Source: Podospora comata (taxonomy: Eukaryota; Ascomycota; Sordariomycetes; Sordariales; Podosporaceae). From it: a DNA stretch of 64,000 nt. Positions 11,169-22,431 of the stretch are shown one piece after another (the stretch's first letter is position 1; every line of letters starts with the position of its first letter). The stretch covers positions 8,618,001-8,682,000 of the forward strand of contig CP071493.1 of NCBI GenBank assembly GCA_017354895.1, read 5' to 3'. A model generated the notes under the pieces. It had not been told where the DNA came from. It ran no database searches and worked only from the letters and a program-made list of their open reading frames with translations. Position numbers and translations under genes: made by a program.

Positions 11169-14100
11169 ATGGGAGCCGGAACGACCCTGTCAGCGGCAGT
11201 AGGAGCGGGTGGGACAGCAGAGTTCAGTGAGCCGAGTCACCAGACGCCACAGTTACCTCCCACCTGTGGAACAGACGACGCATCCACCACAGCTACAGAG
11301 GATCTGGACTTGCTCGAGAGCATCAAAGAAGTCTTGGACGCTGATTCCCGTCCGACTTTTGTTTTGGATCTCGACCCCGACGACCCCCTGCCGATCACTC
11401 CCATCGATTCCACCGGCAGCCCCTCCGCCAGAGCCAAAGTCCTGCTCCCCGTATTCTGCAACACTGCCCTGCGACTGTACGAACAACTTTACGATGGCCT
11501 CATCGGTCTCGACGCTCAGGGCTTACCGCCAGAGCAAGAGCCTCAGGACGCCTCCTTCGATGAGTTCAAGCGATGGGCCACCGGCGTGACGACTCATGAC
11601 GACTCCAAGGACGTCTTTCCACTTTCGTTTCTCTACGGCGACCTCCTCTGGACCGGCTCTACCGTTAGGAAGCGATGGCGCCTCATCAGTGGGAACCGCT
11701 TGTGGCGCGCTGCTGAAGTTGCCAGTCCCGTTGGTGACCTGTCCTCTGGAGCACCAGCTGAAGTTGCGACAGGCGGCTTTGTCGCAGAACACAGCCTCAA
11801 GGCCGCATCACAAAAAGCGCCACCGTCAGAACGCCCAACAGATACGAGTCTCCCCGTATCAGGAACGACAATAGCCGTTAGGTACTCCAAGCAAAAGTCG
11901 GGACAGCCTCCTCCAAAGTCGTTCTTTTCAACACGACAGACCCCGGCGGGAAGTTCTGACGACACCACAAAATCATCCGCATCCATCACCTTGGCTGCAC
12001 CAGAGAAGTCAATTGCCGACTGGACCTGTCCTGAGCCGAGAGGGGTACTCTCAGCTCATCTTCAATATGCCCGGACCGTCAACTGGGCCATCACGCCATT
12101 GGGCCCAATGGAGAAATGGTCGCCAGAATTCAAACAGACAGCCAACCTCTGCATGAACAACCCTCACCCGGCCGCTCTGTTCTGGGGCAGCGAGCTGACA
12201 ATGCTGTACAATGAAGCCTACGCCACCGAGGTGGCTGGCAACAAGCACCCTTCTCTGATGGGCACCGGGTTCAGCGGTCCTTTTTCTGAGCTCTGGGACT
12301 ACCTTCGCCCCATTTTCGCTGAATGTGCCCGAACAGGAATAAGTGTGCGCAAGGAGGATGATTACTTGCCTATTGACAGGCATGGCTTACTTGAAGAGAC
12401 CTTCTTCTCTTGGTCTTTTACTCCGATGTATGGGGGCACTGACCGAATTCTCGGCTTTTACAACGCACCTTTCGAGACAACGAAACAGGTCATCAACCGC
12501 CGGAGGATGCATACCATCAACAAAATTGGCGAACGAACAGCCCAAGCCAAGGCTGTTAAGCAATTCTGGAAGTTTGTCTTGGAAGGTCTGCAAGACAATG
12601 AACGCGATGTCCCTTTTGCGTTGCTCTACTCGGTGGGCGATGGAGAAGGCGAAGACAACGACCACTCTTCCATGTCTTCAGGCAGCACCATTTCGCTCAA
12701 GACATGCCATCTCGAAGGATCCATTGGAGTCCCCGATGGGCACATGGCAGCCCCGACGCATCTTGATCTCAAGCGGAGCCGCGAAGGGTTTGTGCCATCC
12801 TTCCGCGAAGCCATGCGCACCAGAGAACCAACCCTGCTTCACACACGAGATGGGACATTGCCGGAAGTCCTCCTCGAGGGTATCAACTGGCGCGGTTTTG
12901 GGGACCCCTGCCGGGAAGCTGTCATTTTTCCTGTCCGGCCGACTAATGGGGATGCGGTGCTTGCCTTCTTGGTGTTGGGCGTAAACCCTCGCCGACCGTA
13001 CAATGACGAATACAAGGCTTTTACCAGCATGCTTAATCGACAGCTGGCCACCTCTTTGGCATCCGTGATCCTGTTCGAGGATGAGACTCGGCGTAGCAGG
13101 GATGCAGCGGAAGCAGCTGCATTGGAGAAGGAGCAGTTGACACAACAGTTGAATTTGCAAGCCAGCAGGTACAGACGCATGACTGAGCTTTCTCCCCTCG
13201 GAATGTTTCTCATCAGCCCCGAGGGTGTTTTACGCGAGGCCAACGATCGGTTTTTCGAGATGACGGGCCACACCAGAGATAACAACAGCCAGTACGAGAT
13301 GTCGTGGCTGAATATCATGGTTGAAGAAAGCGCAAATACGATGAGAGAAGGCTGGGAGCGTCTGGTCAAGGATCACTTGCCTTGGTCGGGAGAGTTGAAG
13401 CTAAGGAAGCCGCGGATTAACCCAGCGTTGGAAACGAATGAACCAATGGATTCCTGGGTTTTGTTCAGTGCCCATGCTGAGTTATCTCATGATGGCACGG
13501 TGAGATCCGTAATGGGTTCCATCACAGATATCTCACATCTCAAATGGGCCCAAGGTTTGCAGAATCGTCGGCTCCAGGAGGCCGAAGAGACAAGGAGACA
13601 GCAGAATGAATTCATTGACATCACCTCGCACGAGATGCGGAACCCCCTCACAGCCATTCTGCAGTGTGCCGACGATATTTTATCGGCCTTGGGGGCCGGA
13701 GACAATCAATATCAGGGCACAGAAGCGACATATCGAGGAATTGGGAACGCTAGTTCAGTCACGTCACAAACCATCCAGTCCTGTATAGATGCCGCTCAAA
13801 CCATCGCATTGTGCGTGCAGCACCAAAAATCGATTGTGGACGACATCCTTACTATCTCGAAACTGGATTCAAACTTGTTGCTTTTGACGCCTGTCCCCTG
13901 TCAACCGAAGCTTCTGCTGCGACGGGCTGTCAAAATGTTTGAGCCCGAGTTACAGGCGAAGAAGATTGAGGTTTCTTTCGACATCCGGGAGACCTCTCTT
14001 ACCGGACTCAGTGTGGACTGGGTAGCCATGGACCCGAGCCGCGTCCTCCAGGTTCTCATCAACCTTCTCACCAACGCCATCAAGTTCACTGCGCCTGCCA

Positions 14101-15257
14101 AAGACAAGAGGCTGATCACAGTTGCATTGGATGCATCTTTGAATCCTCCAGATGCCCGCCTGATCCCCGGGTTTCAGTATGTTCCTGTATCGTTCAAGGC
14201 AGCTGGTGGATACGTTGACTCGAAAACATCGGCTCTGGGACCGGAGGACGAGATGTCTGATGCGACAGTACCAGTTCCATCCAGCGAGCTATATCTGTAT
14301 TTCCATGTGCAGGACAGTGGCTGTGGCTTAACGCACGAAGAGAAGCAGATATTGTTCCAGCGATTTAAGCAAGCCTCCCCACGGACTCATGCGCAGTACG
14401 GCGGAAGCGGACTAGGATTGTTCATTTCCAAACGACTGGCTGAGCTTCATGGAGGGCAGATTGGAGTGGCGTCGGAAGCAGGGGTGGGGAGTGTCTTTGG
14501 TTTCTTTGTCAAGGTGAGGAGAGCCGCCCCCTCTCCCGTATCACGCGAAGAGGAGGATGCCTTCCTCGCAGCGGTTGGGCCAATGGAAAGACACTTGCAC
14601 CCAGTAGGCGAACGAAATACCTCTTTGCTCAGCAGTGAAGCTGTCAAGCAGGAGGGCAAAGGATATTCTGGAGTTTCTTCCGCCGAATTCAGTTCGGGCG
14701 CGAGCCTAGTGGGTTGTATGGCACCCGAGGCAGCACCGGCACGACCGCAGCCATTTTCAAGAATTGCATCCGACGTCTCATCAACATTCGACCCGAAGCA
14801 GCTTGATATTTTGGTCGTTGAGGACAACCTCATCAATCAAAGGGTTCTCGTAAGGCAACTCAAACAGTATGGATGCAATACGGTCGGCGTTGCGAATGAT
14901 GGCTTGGAAGCGCTGGCCTTTCTTGAGAAGACGCACTTTTGTCGGACCTCTGAAGAGAACCCGGGCCAGGATCTATCCGTCATACTCATGGACTTGGAAA
15001 TGCCCAACATGGATGGCCTAACTTGCGTCAGGGAAATTCGCAAGTGGCAACAGGAAGGAAAGGTGACCAAGGGGAAGCACGTTCCTGTCATTGCAGTAAC
15101 CGCCAACGTGCGAGACGAGCAAGTGGCCACTGCGAGAAAGAGCGGAATGGACGATGTTGTGTCTAAACCTTTCCGCATCAAGGATCTAATGAAGAAAATC
15201 GAAGTGTTGTTGGGGCAGGATTTGGCAGGGTCACAGGCACAGCCGGAGCACGCATAA
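11169..15257 (+). CDS. hybrid histidine kinase (PAS-like, HisKA, HATPase, receiver)
   Basis: Single-exon 1362-aa two-component sensor. The N-terminal region (to about residue 290) is low-complexity and presumably regulatory. A PAS/GAF-like sensory part follows: NPHPAALFWGSELTMLYNEAY is typical of fungal sensor kinases, then a second segment, then a PAS domain starting about residue 675 (RRMTELSPLGMFLISPEG). The phosphoacceptor is H821 in the H-box (EFIDITSHEMRNPLTAIL). The N-box LINLLTNAIKFT lies near residue 965. G-boxes are DSGCGL and GGSGLGLFISKRLAELHGG. The receiver near residues 1215-1350 starts LDILVVEDNLINQRVL, with phosphoacceptor D1275 (ILMDLEMPNMDG) and a conserved KPF lysine. Expected role: autophosphorylation at His and transfer to Asp, then to a phosphotransfer protein feeding the HOG-type pathway. 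No transmembrane segment is seen, so it is likely cytosolic. Signal unknown. Confidence 0.93.
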   Translation: MGAGTTLSAAVGAGGTAEFSEPSHQTPQLPPTCGTDDASTTATEDLDLLESIKEVLDADSRPTFVLDLDPDDPLPITPIDSTGSPSARAKVLLPVFCNTALRLYEQLYDGLIGLDAQGLPPEQEPQDASFDEFKRWATGVTTHDDSKDVFPLSFLYGDLLWTGSTVRKRWRLISGNRLWRAAEVASPVGDLSSGAPAEVATGGFVAEHSLKAASQKAPPSERPTDTSLPVSGTTIAVRYSKQKSGQPPPKSFFSTRQTPAGSSDDTTKSSASITLAAPEKSIADWTCPEPRGVLSAHLQYARTVNWAITPLGPMEKWSPEFKQTANLCMNNPHPAALFWGSELTMLYNEAYATEVAGNKHPSLMGTGFSGPFSELWDYLRPIFAECARTGISVRKEDDYLPIDRHGLLEETFFSWSFTPMYGGTDRILGFYNAPFETTKQVINRRRMHTINKIGERTAQAKAVKQFWKFVLEGLQDNERDVPFALLYSVGDGEGEDNDHSSMSSGSTISLKTCHLEGSIGVPDGHMAAPTHLDLKRSREGFVPSFREAMRTREPTLLHTRDGTLPEVLLEGINWRGFGDPCREAVIFPVRPTNGDAVLAFLVLGVNPRRPYNDEYKAFTSMLNRQLATSLASVILFEDETRRSRDAAEAAALEKEQLTQQLNLQASRYRRMTELSPLGMFLISPEGVLREANDRFFEMTGHTRDNNSQYEMSWLNIMVEESANTMREGWERLVKDHLPWSGELKLRKPRINPALETNEPMDSWVLFSAHAELSHDGTVRSVMGSITDISHLKWAQGLQNRRLQEAEETRRQQNEFIDITSHEMRNPLTAILQCADDILSALGAGDNQYQGTEATYRGIGNASSVTSQTIQSCIDAAQTIALCVQHQKSIVDDILTISKLDSNLLLLTPVPCQPKLLLRRAVKMFEPELQAKKIEVSFDIRETSLTGLSVDWVAMDPSRVLQVLINLLTNAIKFTAPAKDKRLITVALDASLNPPDARLIPGFQYVPVSFKAAGGYVDSKTSALGPEDEMSDATVPVPSSELYLYFHVQDSGCGLTHEEKQILFQRFKQASPRTHAQYGGSGLGLFISKRLAELHGGQIGVASEAGVGSVFGFFVKVRRAAPSPVSREEEDAFLAAVGPMERHLHPVGERNTSLLSSEAVKQEGKGYSGVSSAEFSSGASLVGCMAPEAAPARPQPFSRIASDVSSTFDPKQLDILVVEDNLINQRVLVRQLKQYGCNTVGVANDGLEALAFLEKTHFCRTSEENPGQDLSVILMDLEMPNMDGLTCVREIRKWQQEGKVTKGKHVPVIAVTANVRDEQVATARKSGMDDVVSKPFRIKDLMKKIEVLLGQDLAGSQAQPEHA

Positions 15258-16428
15258 TGATAGGGACACGGCTTATAAAGATATCGTGGCTGAATAGAAC
15301 GCTTTCTAGAGGGTGGCAGTTGCGCATTGGGAATGATACCAGGGGTATGAAATGGGGGCATGGGATAGCACGTATACGAATCGGCGTTGGTGTTTCTCGT
15401 TATTGTCTATTTGGATATCAAGGTGCCATGGTGCTAACTTCTAGAAAAGATGGCGCGGGATAGATGTCACGGCTGTTAGATGTTGCTCGAATTATCTTAC
15501 TAATGAGGCTCTCAATACCAGAACTGTATGATGTCTAAATCCCGCCCCGTCAAAGCCTTGGTACCTGCGAACAAGGTTTCTACAGCTTTGAAAGTAGACA
15601 AATGCGCATTGTCATAGTTGGTACCGGGTTAAGGTTCAGGATTGGAGAACTGAGGGGTTCAGGGGCTCGAGAGTCAGTAGTTGTCAGCAGAGCGCTAGTA
15701 TGCGGTGTTTGTGCCCACCTGAGATTTGCACACCAGTAACAAGTAGGTACCCAATGTCCCAATCTCCTCCATGTCTTGAATCCAGCTTCCTTCCGCTCTG
15801 CATGCTTATAAAGGACACACTGATTAGGTATCCATTATCCGTATCTCTGTCGGCGATTGGAACTTTAACTTGCTCCTTCGGCAAACTAGATACACCGCCT
15901 CCGCATAGGTAACTGACCAGCTTTCTTAACACCTGATTGGTTAACTCGCCTATTTCGGTCGAGCTCGCTGTCTCCCGCGCAAGGAACTGACGCACCAGAA
16001 AACAATTACTAAACACTTGGCACTACAGCACTGCCCAACGGTGCATTGCGTTTCTCCGCTTTTCGGATCATGCCGTTGTTTTCACGAAAGTCGATGGTAT
16101 TTACATTGCCAAGATTCGGCCTTTTCCCCTTTTTGTCCCGTAACCGACATGGTCACGGATCCCGCGTGCCCCGTTGACCTGCGCGTCTTTGTCTGCCGAC
16201 ACGAATTGACACCAATGTCAAGTCGCACAACACATGCAAAGGCTTCATCCTTCCGACTGTTGACCAACTGACTGTGTAAGCCTGCGCTGATGCGACCGTT
16301 GATCATGCCCATGCGACTGATTTCATAACCGGCGGTGAAGCCTACTTATAGCTTGGACCCTCTGCCTCAATCTTCACTTTTTAACTTCAGCTTGATTCCG
16401 TTGTTGTCTTCCCCGTAAGAAAGAAATC
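15258..16428. other. intergenic, CYP505 promoter side
   Basis: About 1.2 kb without a supported gene. A TACC motif (gtaggtaccc) occurs near 15744. The region holds the CYP505 promoter and the histidine-kinase terminator. Confidence 0.5.
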
Positions 16429-19400
16429 ATGGCTCTCGGGGGCCTTCCTTTACCGGTACGATATGTTCCTTTTTCACCTCTTGGTCTTGGTTTCTGGGTC
16501 ACTCCTTTGAGAAAACGTTCAGGTTGGTTGTTACTGATACCCAATGCATCAATAGGGTCCCCGCGCATACCCCATTGTGGGGAATGTGCTGCAGATTGAT
16601 ACCAGCAGCACCCTCAAGTCCCTTGATAAGTTTACTGATCAATATGGCGAAATCTACCGCCTCGTGCTACCTTGGGGAACAACCGCCATTGTTGTAAGGT
16701 CCTTGATGCACGTCTAGCTTATAAGCAAAGCGCCCTGACCATGGAAATGTAGACAACAGCAGCCCTCGTCCATGAGGTCTCCGATGAAACACGCTTCAAG
16801 AAGCCTATCATTGCTGACCTCGAGCAACTCCGCAATGGCGTTCCCGCCGGGATGTTCACCACCCCGTCAGAAGAACCAGTATGGGGTATCGCCCACCGCG
16901 TCCTAACCCCTGCTTTCGGGCCGGTGCCCATCCAAGAAATGTTTCCCGAGATGCACGAATTGGCTGCCCAGCTTGTCATGAAGTGGGCTCGCCACGGCCC
17001 CGAGCAATCCATTGCGGTCAGTGAAGACTTCACCCGACTTGCCCTCGACACCATTGCCCTGTGTTCGATGAATTTCCGATTCAACTCTTACTATCACGAC
17101 GAGCTGCATCCTTTCATTACCGCAATGGCCAATTTCTTGACCGAGTCTGGAAACCGATCCCTCAAGGGCAACTTCTTGTCCAGTCTACTTTTCTGGTCAA
17201 GCAACAAGTACTTTGCTGACATCAAAACCCTGAGGGACATTGCCCAGTCAGTTCTCGATGTCCGGAGAGCGAATCCAACCGGAAGAAAAGACTTGTTGTC
17301 GGCAATGCTGGATGGCGTGGACAGGAAGACAGGCGAGAAGTTGGATGACGGGGCTATCATCGACAACCTCATCACCTTTTTGATCGCAGGCCACGAGACC
17401 ACAAGTGGCATGTTGAGCTTTGCGTTTGTGATGCTGCTCAAGAACCCAGAGACGCTGAAGAAGGCCCGCCAGGAGGTCGACGAGGTGATCGGTCGAGGAC
17501 CGATTACGGCCGAGCACATGAAAAAGTTGCCATACATTACTGCCATTCTTCGAGAGACGCTCAGACTATGTCCGACCATTCCTTCGTATGGTGTTCAGGC
17601 TCTCGAAGACACAGTTATCGGGGGCAAATGGGCAATCGCCAAGGGTCAGGTCGTTCTTCTCTATCTGGCGAGATCACATCGAGACAAAGCGGTCTATGGC
17701 GAAACAGCTGACGAATTCATTCCTGAGAGGATGCTCGATGAGAATTTTGATCGGCTCAGCAAAGAACATCCCGGGTTTTGGAAGCCTTTTGGAAATGGTC
17801 AGCGAGGATGCATAGGGCGCGCGTTCGCCTGGCAAGAAGCCATGGTCATAATGGCAATGCTGGTGCAAAACTTTGACTTTGAGATGTCGGATCCGTCCTA
17901 CGAGCTCAAGATTAAAGAGACTCTGACCACCAAACCTGAGGGATTCGAGATGAAAGCCAAGCTGAGGCACGGGTTGACGCCTACCGAGCTGGAGAGACAA
18001 CTGAACGGCAGCCTTTTGGAGAAGAGCACACTTTCCAAACACCCGCACGCCCAAGTGACAGAGAAAGGGACACAGCTCAAGCAGCTCAACATTTTTTACG
18101 GATCCAACACTGGCACGTGTGAGGCGCTTGCCCAGAGGCTGGCCATGGACGCCCCTTCACACGGATACAATGCAACAATCATTGATGCGCTTGATGCAGC
18201 AGCAAACCAGCTCCCCAAAGATGACGCCACCCCTGTTGCTTTCATCACCGCGTCTTACGAAGGAGAACCGCCTGATAATGCCACCGATTTTGTCACCTGG
18301 ATCAAAGACTTGCCTGACACATCCTCCCTCAAAGGAACCTCTTATGCCGTCTTTGGCTGTGGCCACCGCGACTGGGCCAACACCTTCCACAAAGTCCCTC
18401 GTCTGGTCTACAACACTCTTGAACAAAAGGGCGCTACCCCTATTTGCGATCTCGGTCTGACAGATGTTTCCCAAGGTGAGATGTTCACCGACTTTGAGCA
18501 ATGGGAAGACGACGTGTTCTGGCCTGCCATCAAGTCAAAATACGGTTCTGCTGTGGGTGGTGGCAGGCAACAGGCTCTTGAGGTTCAGTTCTCAACCCCT
18601 CGTGCTTCGACTTTGAGGCAAGACGTCGAGGAGGCCGTAGTGGTGGAGGAAAAGACTCTGACCAAGGGAAATGGGGTTCCAAAGAAGCATCTCGAAGTCC
18701 AGCTTCCGGAAGGCATGACATACCGCGCTGGGGACTATCTGGCCGTGTTGCCGGTGAATTCCAAAGAGAGTATCAACCGGGTGATGAGAAAGTTTGGGTT
18801 GGCTTGGGATAGCCATATCACGGTTGCCGGTGGGGCTGAGGGTAAGAAGACGACGCTTCCAACTGGAGTACCAGTGCCAGTCCACGAGGTGCTTGGCTCC
18901 TACGTTGAGCTGTTGCAACCTGTCACCAAGAGGGTACGCCCGTTTCTATTCTCCACCCTTTGCTTCTAATTGACTGACATTTTTCCAGGGTGTACAAACA
19001 CTTTCCAACTTCACTTCAGCTGCAGCCGACAAAGCAGCACTGTCTGCTCTTTCCACGAACCCCGAGCTCTACACTTCGACCATCATCACCCCTCGGCTAT
19101 CATTACTGGACATTCTCGACAGATATCCTTCCATCTCTCTTCCCTTCGGCACATTCCTCTCACTCTTCCCCCCGATGAGAGTGAGACAGTACTCGATTTC
19201 CTCTTCCCCTTTGGCATCGCCTTCCAAGGCTACTCTCACTTACACCCTTCTCTCCGGCCAGTCATTGGCCAACCCCGCCAATTTGTTCGCAGGTGTCGCT
19301 ACGTCGTATCTGTCTGCCCTAAGGCAGGGGGATAGACTTCTTGTCTCTGCCCGGCAATCACACTCGTCGTTCCACCTACCCTCCAATGTCGAGACCCCGG

Positions 19401-19837
19401 TGGTGATGATTGCCGCCGGAGCGGGCATAGCCCCCTTCCGTGGTTTCATTCAAGAGCGGGCGGCCTTAGCATCTCAGGGTAATAAACTCGGCAAAGCGTT
19501 GCTCTTCTTTGGCTGCCGGCACCCCGACTGGGATGACCTTTATTGTGACGAGCTTGAGAAGTGGGAGGCTGATGGCATTGTGAAAGTGACAAGGGCTTAT
19601 AGCAGACAAAATGACCGGGAATACGTCGGTGACAGTGTTCTGAAATACAAAGACGAAGTGAAGCAGCTGTGGGACAATGGTGCAAGAGTGTACGTTTGTG
19701 GCAGTCGGGCAGTCGGAGATGGTGTGAGAAGTGCCTTGGGGAGGGTTGTTCTTGGTGACGAGGCAAAGGAGGGGGAGATTGCAAAGTGGTTTGAGGGGGT
19801 GAGAAATGTCAGGTATGCGGTCGACGTTTTTGACTAG
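16429..19837 (+). CDS. CYP505-type self-sufficient cytochrome P450 / P450 reductase fusion
   Basis: Fatty-acid hydroxylase of the P450-BM3/P450foxy type, 1064 aa, in four exons (16429-16455, 16556-16693, 16753-18933, 18989-19837). The first exon encodes only nine residues, MALGGLPLP, joining to GPRAYPIVGNV. The P450 part has the I-helix FLIAGHETTSG, the ExxR motif ETLR and the heme loop FGNGQRGCIG with ligand Cys408. The reductase part has the FMN-binding flavodoxin start LNIFYGSNTGTCEALAQ (about residue 495). The FAD-binding RQYSIS and the NADPH motif GAGIAPFRGF follow, ending in AVDVFD. The length equals family members (about 1050-1066 aa). Family reaction: subterminal (omega-1 to omega-3) hydroxylation of fatty acids with NADPH and O2. 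No membrane anchor is present, so it is likely soluble. Confidence 0.95.
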
Positions 19838-20449
19838 TTCCAGCTTGTTGTCAGTTACCAGATGTTTAATTGGCAATGTCTATCCTGGTGGACTGCGGAA
19901 TGCCATGTTGTTTATTAAAGGGATAAGATTGGTAATCAGGCGTTCATAGATCCAACTCTCTGCTTAGTTATATCTACTCTATCTTTCGAAAGCTCAATTT
20001 AGTACCTTTGAATGTGACCAGATGTGCAAACTTGGTTCTTCGGGTTAAGCAGTGATATTAGATTCGGTGTGAATCAGCTATATTCCCGAGCGTGTTGCGG
20101 CGGCAAGAGAGGTCCCCCGTGCCCCTCCCACAAGATTGCGGGGTCCAAGCATGGCCATGGTGCGACTTCACACAGAAACACCTGCAAAGCAGGCTCCATG
20201 GGCGGGCACACAACATCGCGACTCGACACTCCACAATAAGAGCATCTCGCAATATGCTATCAGCTTCTCGAAAGATACAGTAGTTGCGGCTGCTACTATT
20301 ATCGACACCAGGTTGACAAATGTGGTGCGCATGGCAGAGCAGGACATATTGTTCAACAACGTACGATCCTGGTTGGTCACACATGTGCAGACCACACCAG
20401 TTACTTCGAAGACTATGGCAAATACGGCTCTGCTACACCTGCACATAAA
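19838..20449. other. intergenic, includes unresolved 5' end of next gene
   Basis: No ATG in frame with the 20450 exon is found, so the first coding exon of that gene may lie here. I could not place it with confidence. Confidence 0.35.
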
Positions 20450-22321
20450 AGCATTAAGCTTGGGTACTCGAAGCAAGTGGAGGAATCGGATGAGACTGGT
20501 TTGGACCAGAGCATCCAGCCCTCCATCGCGAGCCCCATCCGCATTGTGGCTACGTCCTTGAACCCTGAGTCAGTGGCAAAGCGTCCCGGGATATCTGACG
20601 ACTTTGCCTGGATTGAAACATCAGTCCACTATGAATGGGAAGATTCAGATGCCAAATCAAGAGTTTCGGATCCGGATAGCATCATATCCGTGCCATCTAC
20701 CGTGAGCTCCGTCGACTGGACGCAATTGAGACCATCTTTCACCGCCTCCTTCATTTTCAAGACCTTCAATTCCTGTGGTCACACACGGTGCAACTGTCGG
20801 GCTCTCGGTTTGAAAAGCAACCACAACATAGCCCGGTTTCTCGAGCTGTATGCTATCGACCTTTTGAATCTGGCCTTGAACACAAAAGATCGACCGGAGA
20901 AGCGAGTGAAGCTGGATGCCGCTAGATTCGTCAGAAGATCTCGGAGGGATATCGCTCGGAGAATTACCGAGGCTCATTGCAAGACATGGACAGACGACAG
21001 TGCTGCTGTAAATAATGAAATCATTGAAGATCAAGAAATCGGTGAGAATATCGGTGCAAGACGAGATTATGACCAAGGTGATAGCGGGCCCGAAGATGAA
21101 CCCTTCGACTTGGTCACTGCTGTTGCCGAGGTATTTTTGTTCGAAACGGACCCAGTTCTGCACTTGCAGTCCAATGTTAAAGCATTTGTCAACCGACAGT
21201 GTCCGAAGGTCGTCCAACAAAGCTTCTGGGAATTTATGACTATCAAGACAAGCAACATGGTGTCAAAACTAAGGCAAAAGCCTCTGGAAGACAAGAAGAC
21301 GAGAATAACATGGACCTGTGTGAGTTTGAGCTGGCAATTGTACACACCCTTGGTATTTACTGACTTGTGACCTTCAGAAATGCGGGAGGAACCTTTACGA
21401 TGATTTTACTGAAATTGTGCCTGGGGCAGTCAAACAGCTTGAAGCCGAATTACGATACCAAAGCACCAAACAGCTTGAACTGGAGTATGATAACCTAAAT
21501 TCTCAAAATACCCCGAGAAGCCACCAAATTCATTTGCCAGGGTACTGTTTCAGATGTGGACTGGGACAACACAGATCTTTCGCAAATTTCAGTACCCTCT
21601 TTTACCAGAGCACAAGTCTTCGCGTGGCAACATGAGCCTCGAACTCAGCAATCCCTGCGCGCAGTCGTCACAGTAGGCACCCTATACTACACACCTCTTC
21701 CTTCTTCTTTGTGTTCCTTTTCTCCGATTTGTAACAAGACTCGCTCAACCCGAGGTTTGCCAGATCAACTCCGATCAGGAATTATTCCAACTCCTCTGGC
21801 GTCAGTATCTCAAAGCAAGTTCGTGTAAAAGATGGTTATGGGGCCAGCTCAGAAGAGTACAAGCCATAGACTTTGTCAAATTAGAGCTATATTCGACTCA
21901 AGAGCTTGTGGACATCTGCCACTCTCTATCTCTTCCCCAAGATACAGACCCGTATGTTTACAATCCCCAGCCGGCAGAACACATACCACCAATTGGAGCA
22001 AATTACCTCATGCATCTGTTTTCTCATCCGTCGCACGACGAGCCTTTGCCGATTCTCTTCAGACGAGTGCCCAAAAAGGTTGACAACCCACTAAAGCCTT
22101 GTCCAATAAACGGGGTTGGGTTAGGCTGGGGCCTGTACCTTCAAGAGGGCATGAACTGGCCGGCTATGCTTCTCTATGGCTGCATTGGGTTCGGACTCAG
22201 CCTTTTCACAGCGGTGGTTTGGGCCACACTTGTTAATCAAGGGGATGTGCAAGGAGGCTTTGCTATTGGGGGCTTTATGGTAGCATTTTTAGGGTTTGCC
22301 GGAGCGTCATGGCGCACATGA
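20450..22321 (+). pseudogene. fungal CxCG...LYDDF family protein with internal amber codon
   Basis: Belongs to a large uncharacterised filamentous-fungal family marked by ITWTC-KCGRNLYDDFTE...PGAVKQLEAEL. The C-terminal hallmarks are PPIGANYLMHLF, RVPKK, GLGWGLYLQEG and a final membrane region after DVQGGFAIGGFMV. Inferred exons: 20450-21319, 21378-21484 and 21541-22321, with introns of 58 and 56 nt. The spliced frame is open through LFLLLCVPFLRF and INSDQELFQLLW except for one in-frame TAG at 21674-21676. No intron pair I tried removes this stop. No ATG precedes the first exon in frame, so the 5' end is missing or lies in an upstream exon. It could be a recently inactivated copy, a sequencing error at one base, or a gene with an unrecognised intron. 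No known biochemical role. Confidence 0.65.
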
Positions 22322-22431
22322 ATGGTGGGAAAGGACTGTAGAAATAACCTCATGAAAGGCAGCAATACCTATCTGGAAATATAACAAAGCAATACCGACA
22401 TGCTAATCATGCTTCTCTTTCCCAGCAGTCA

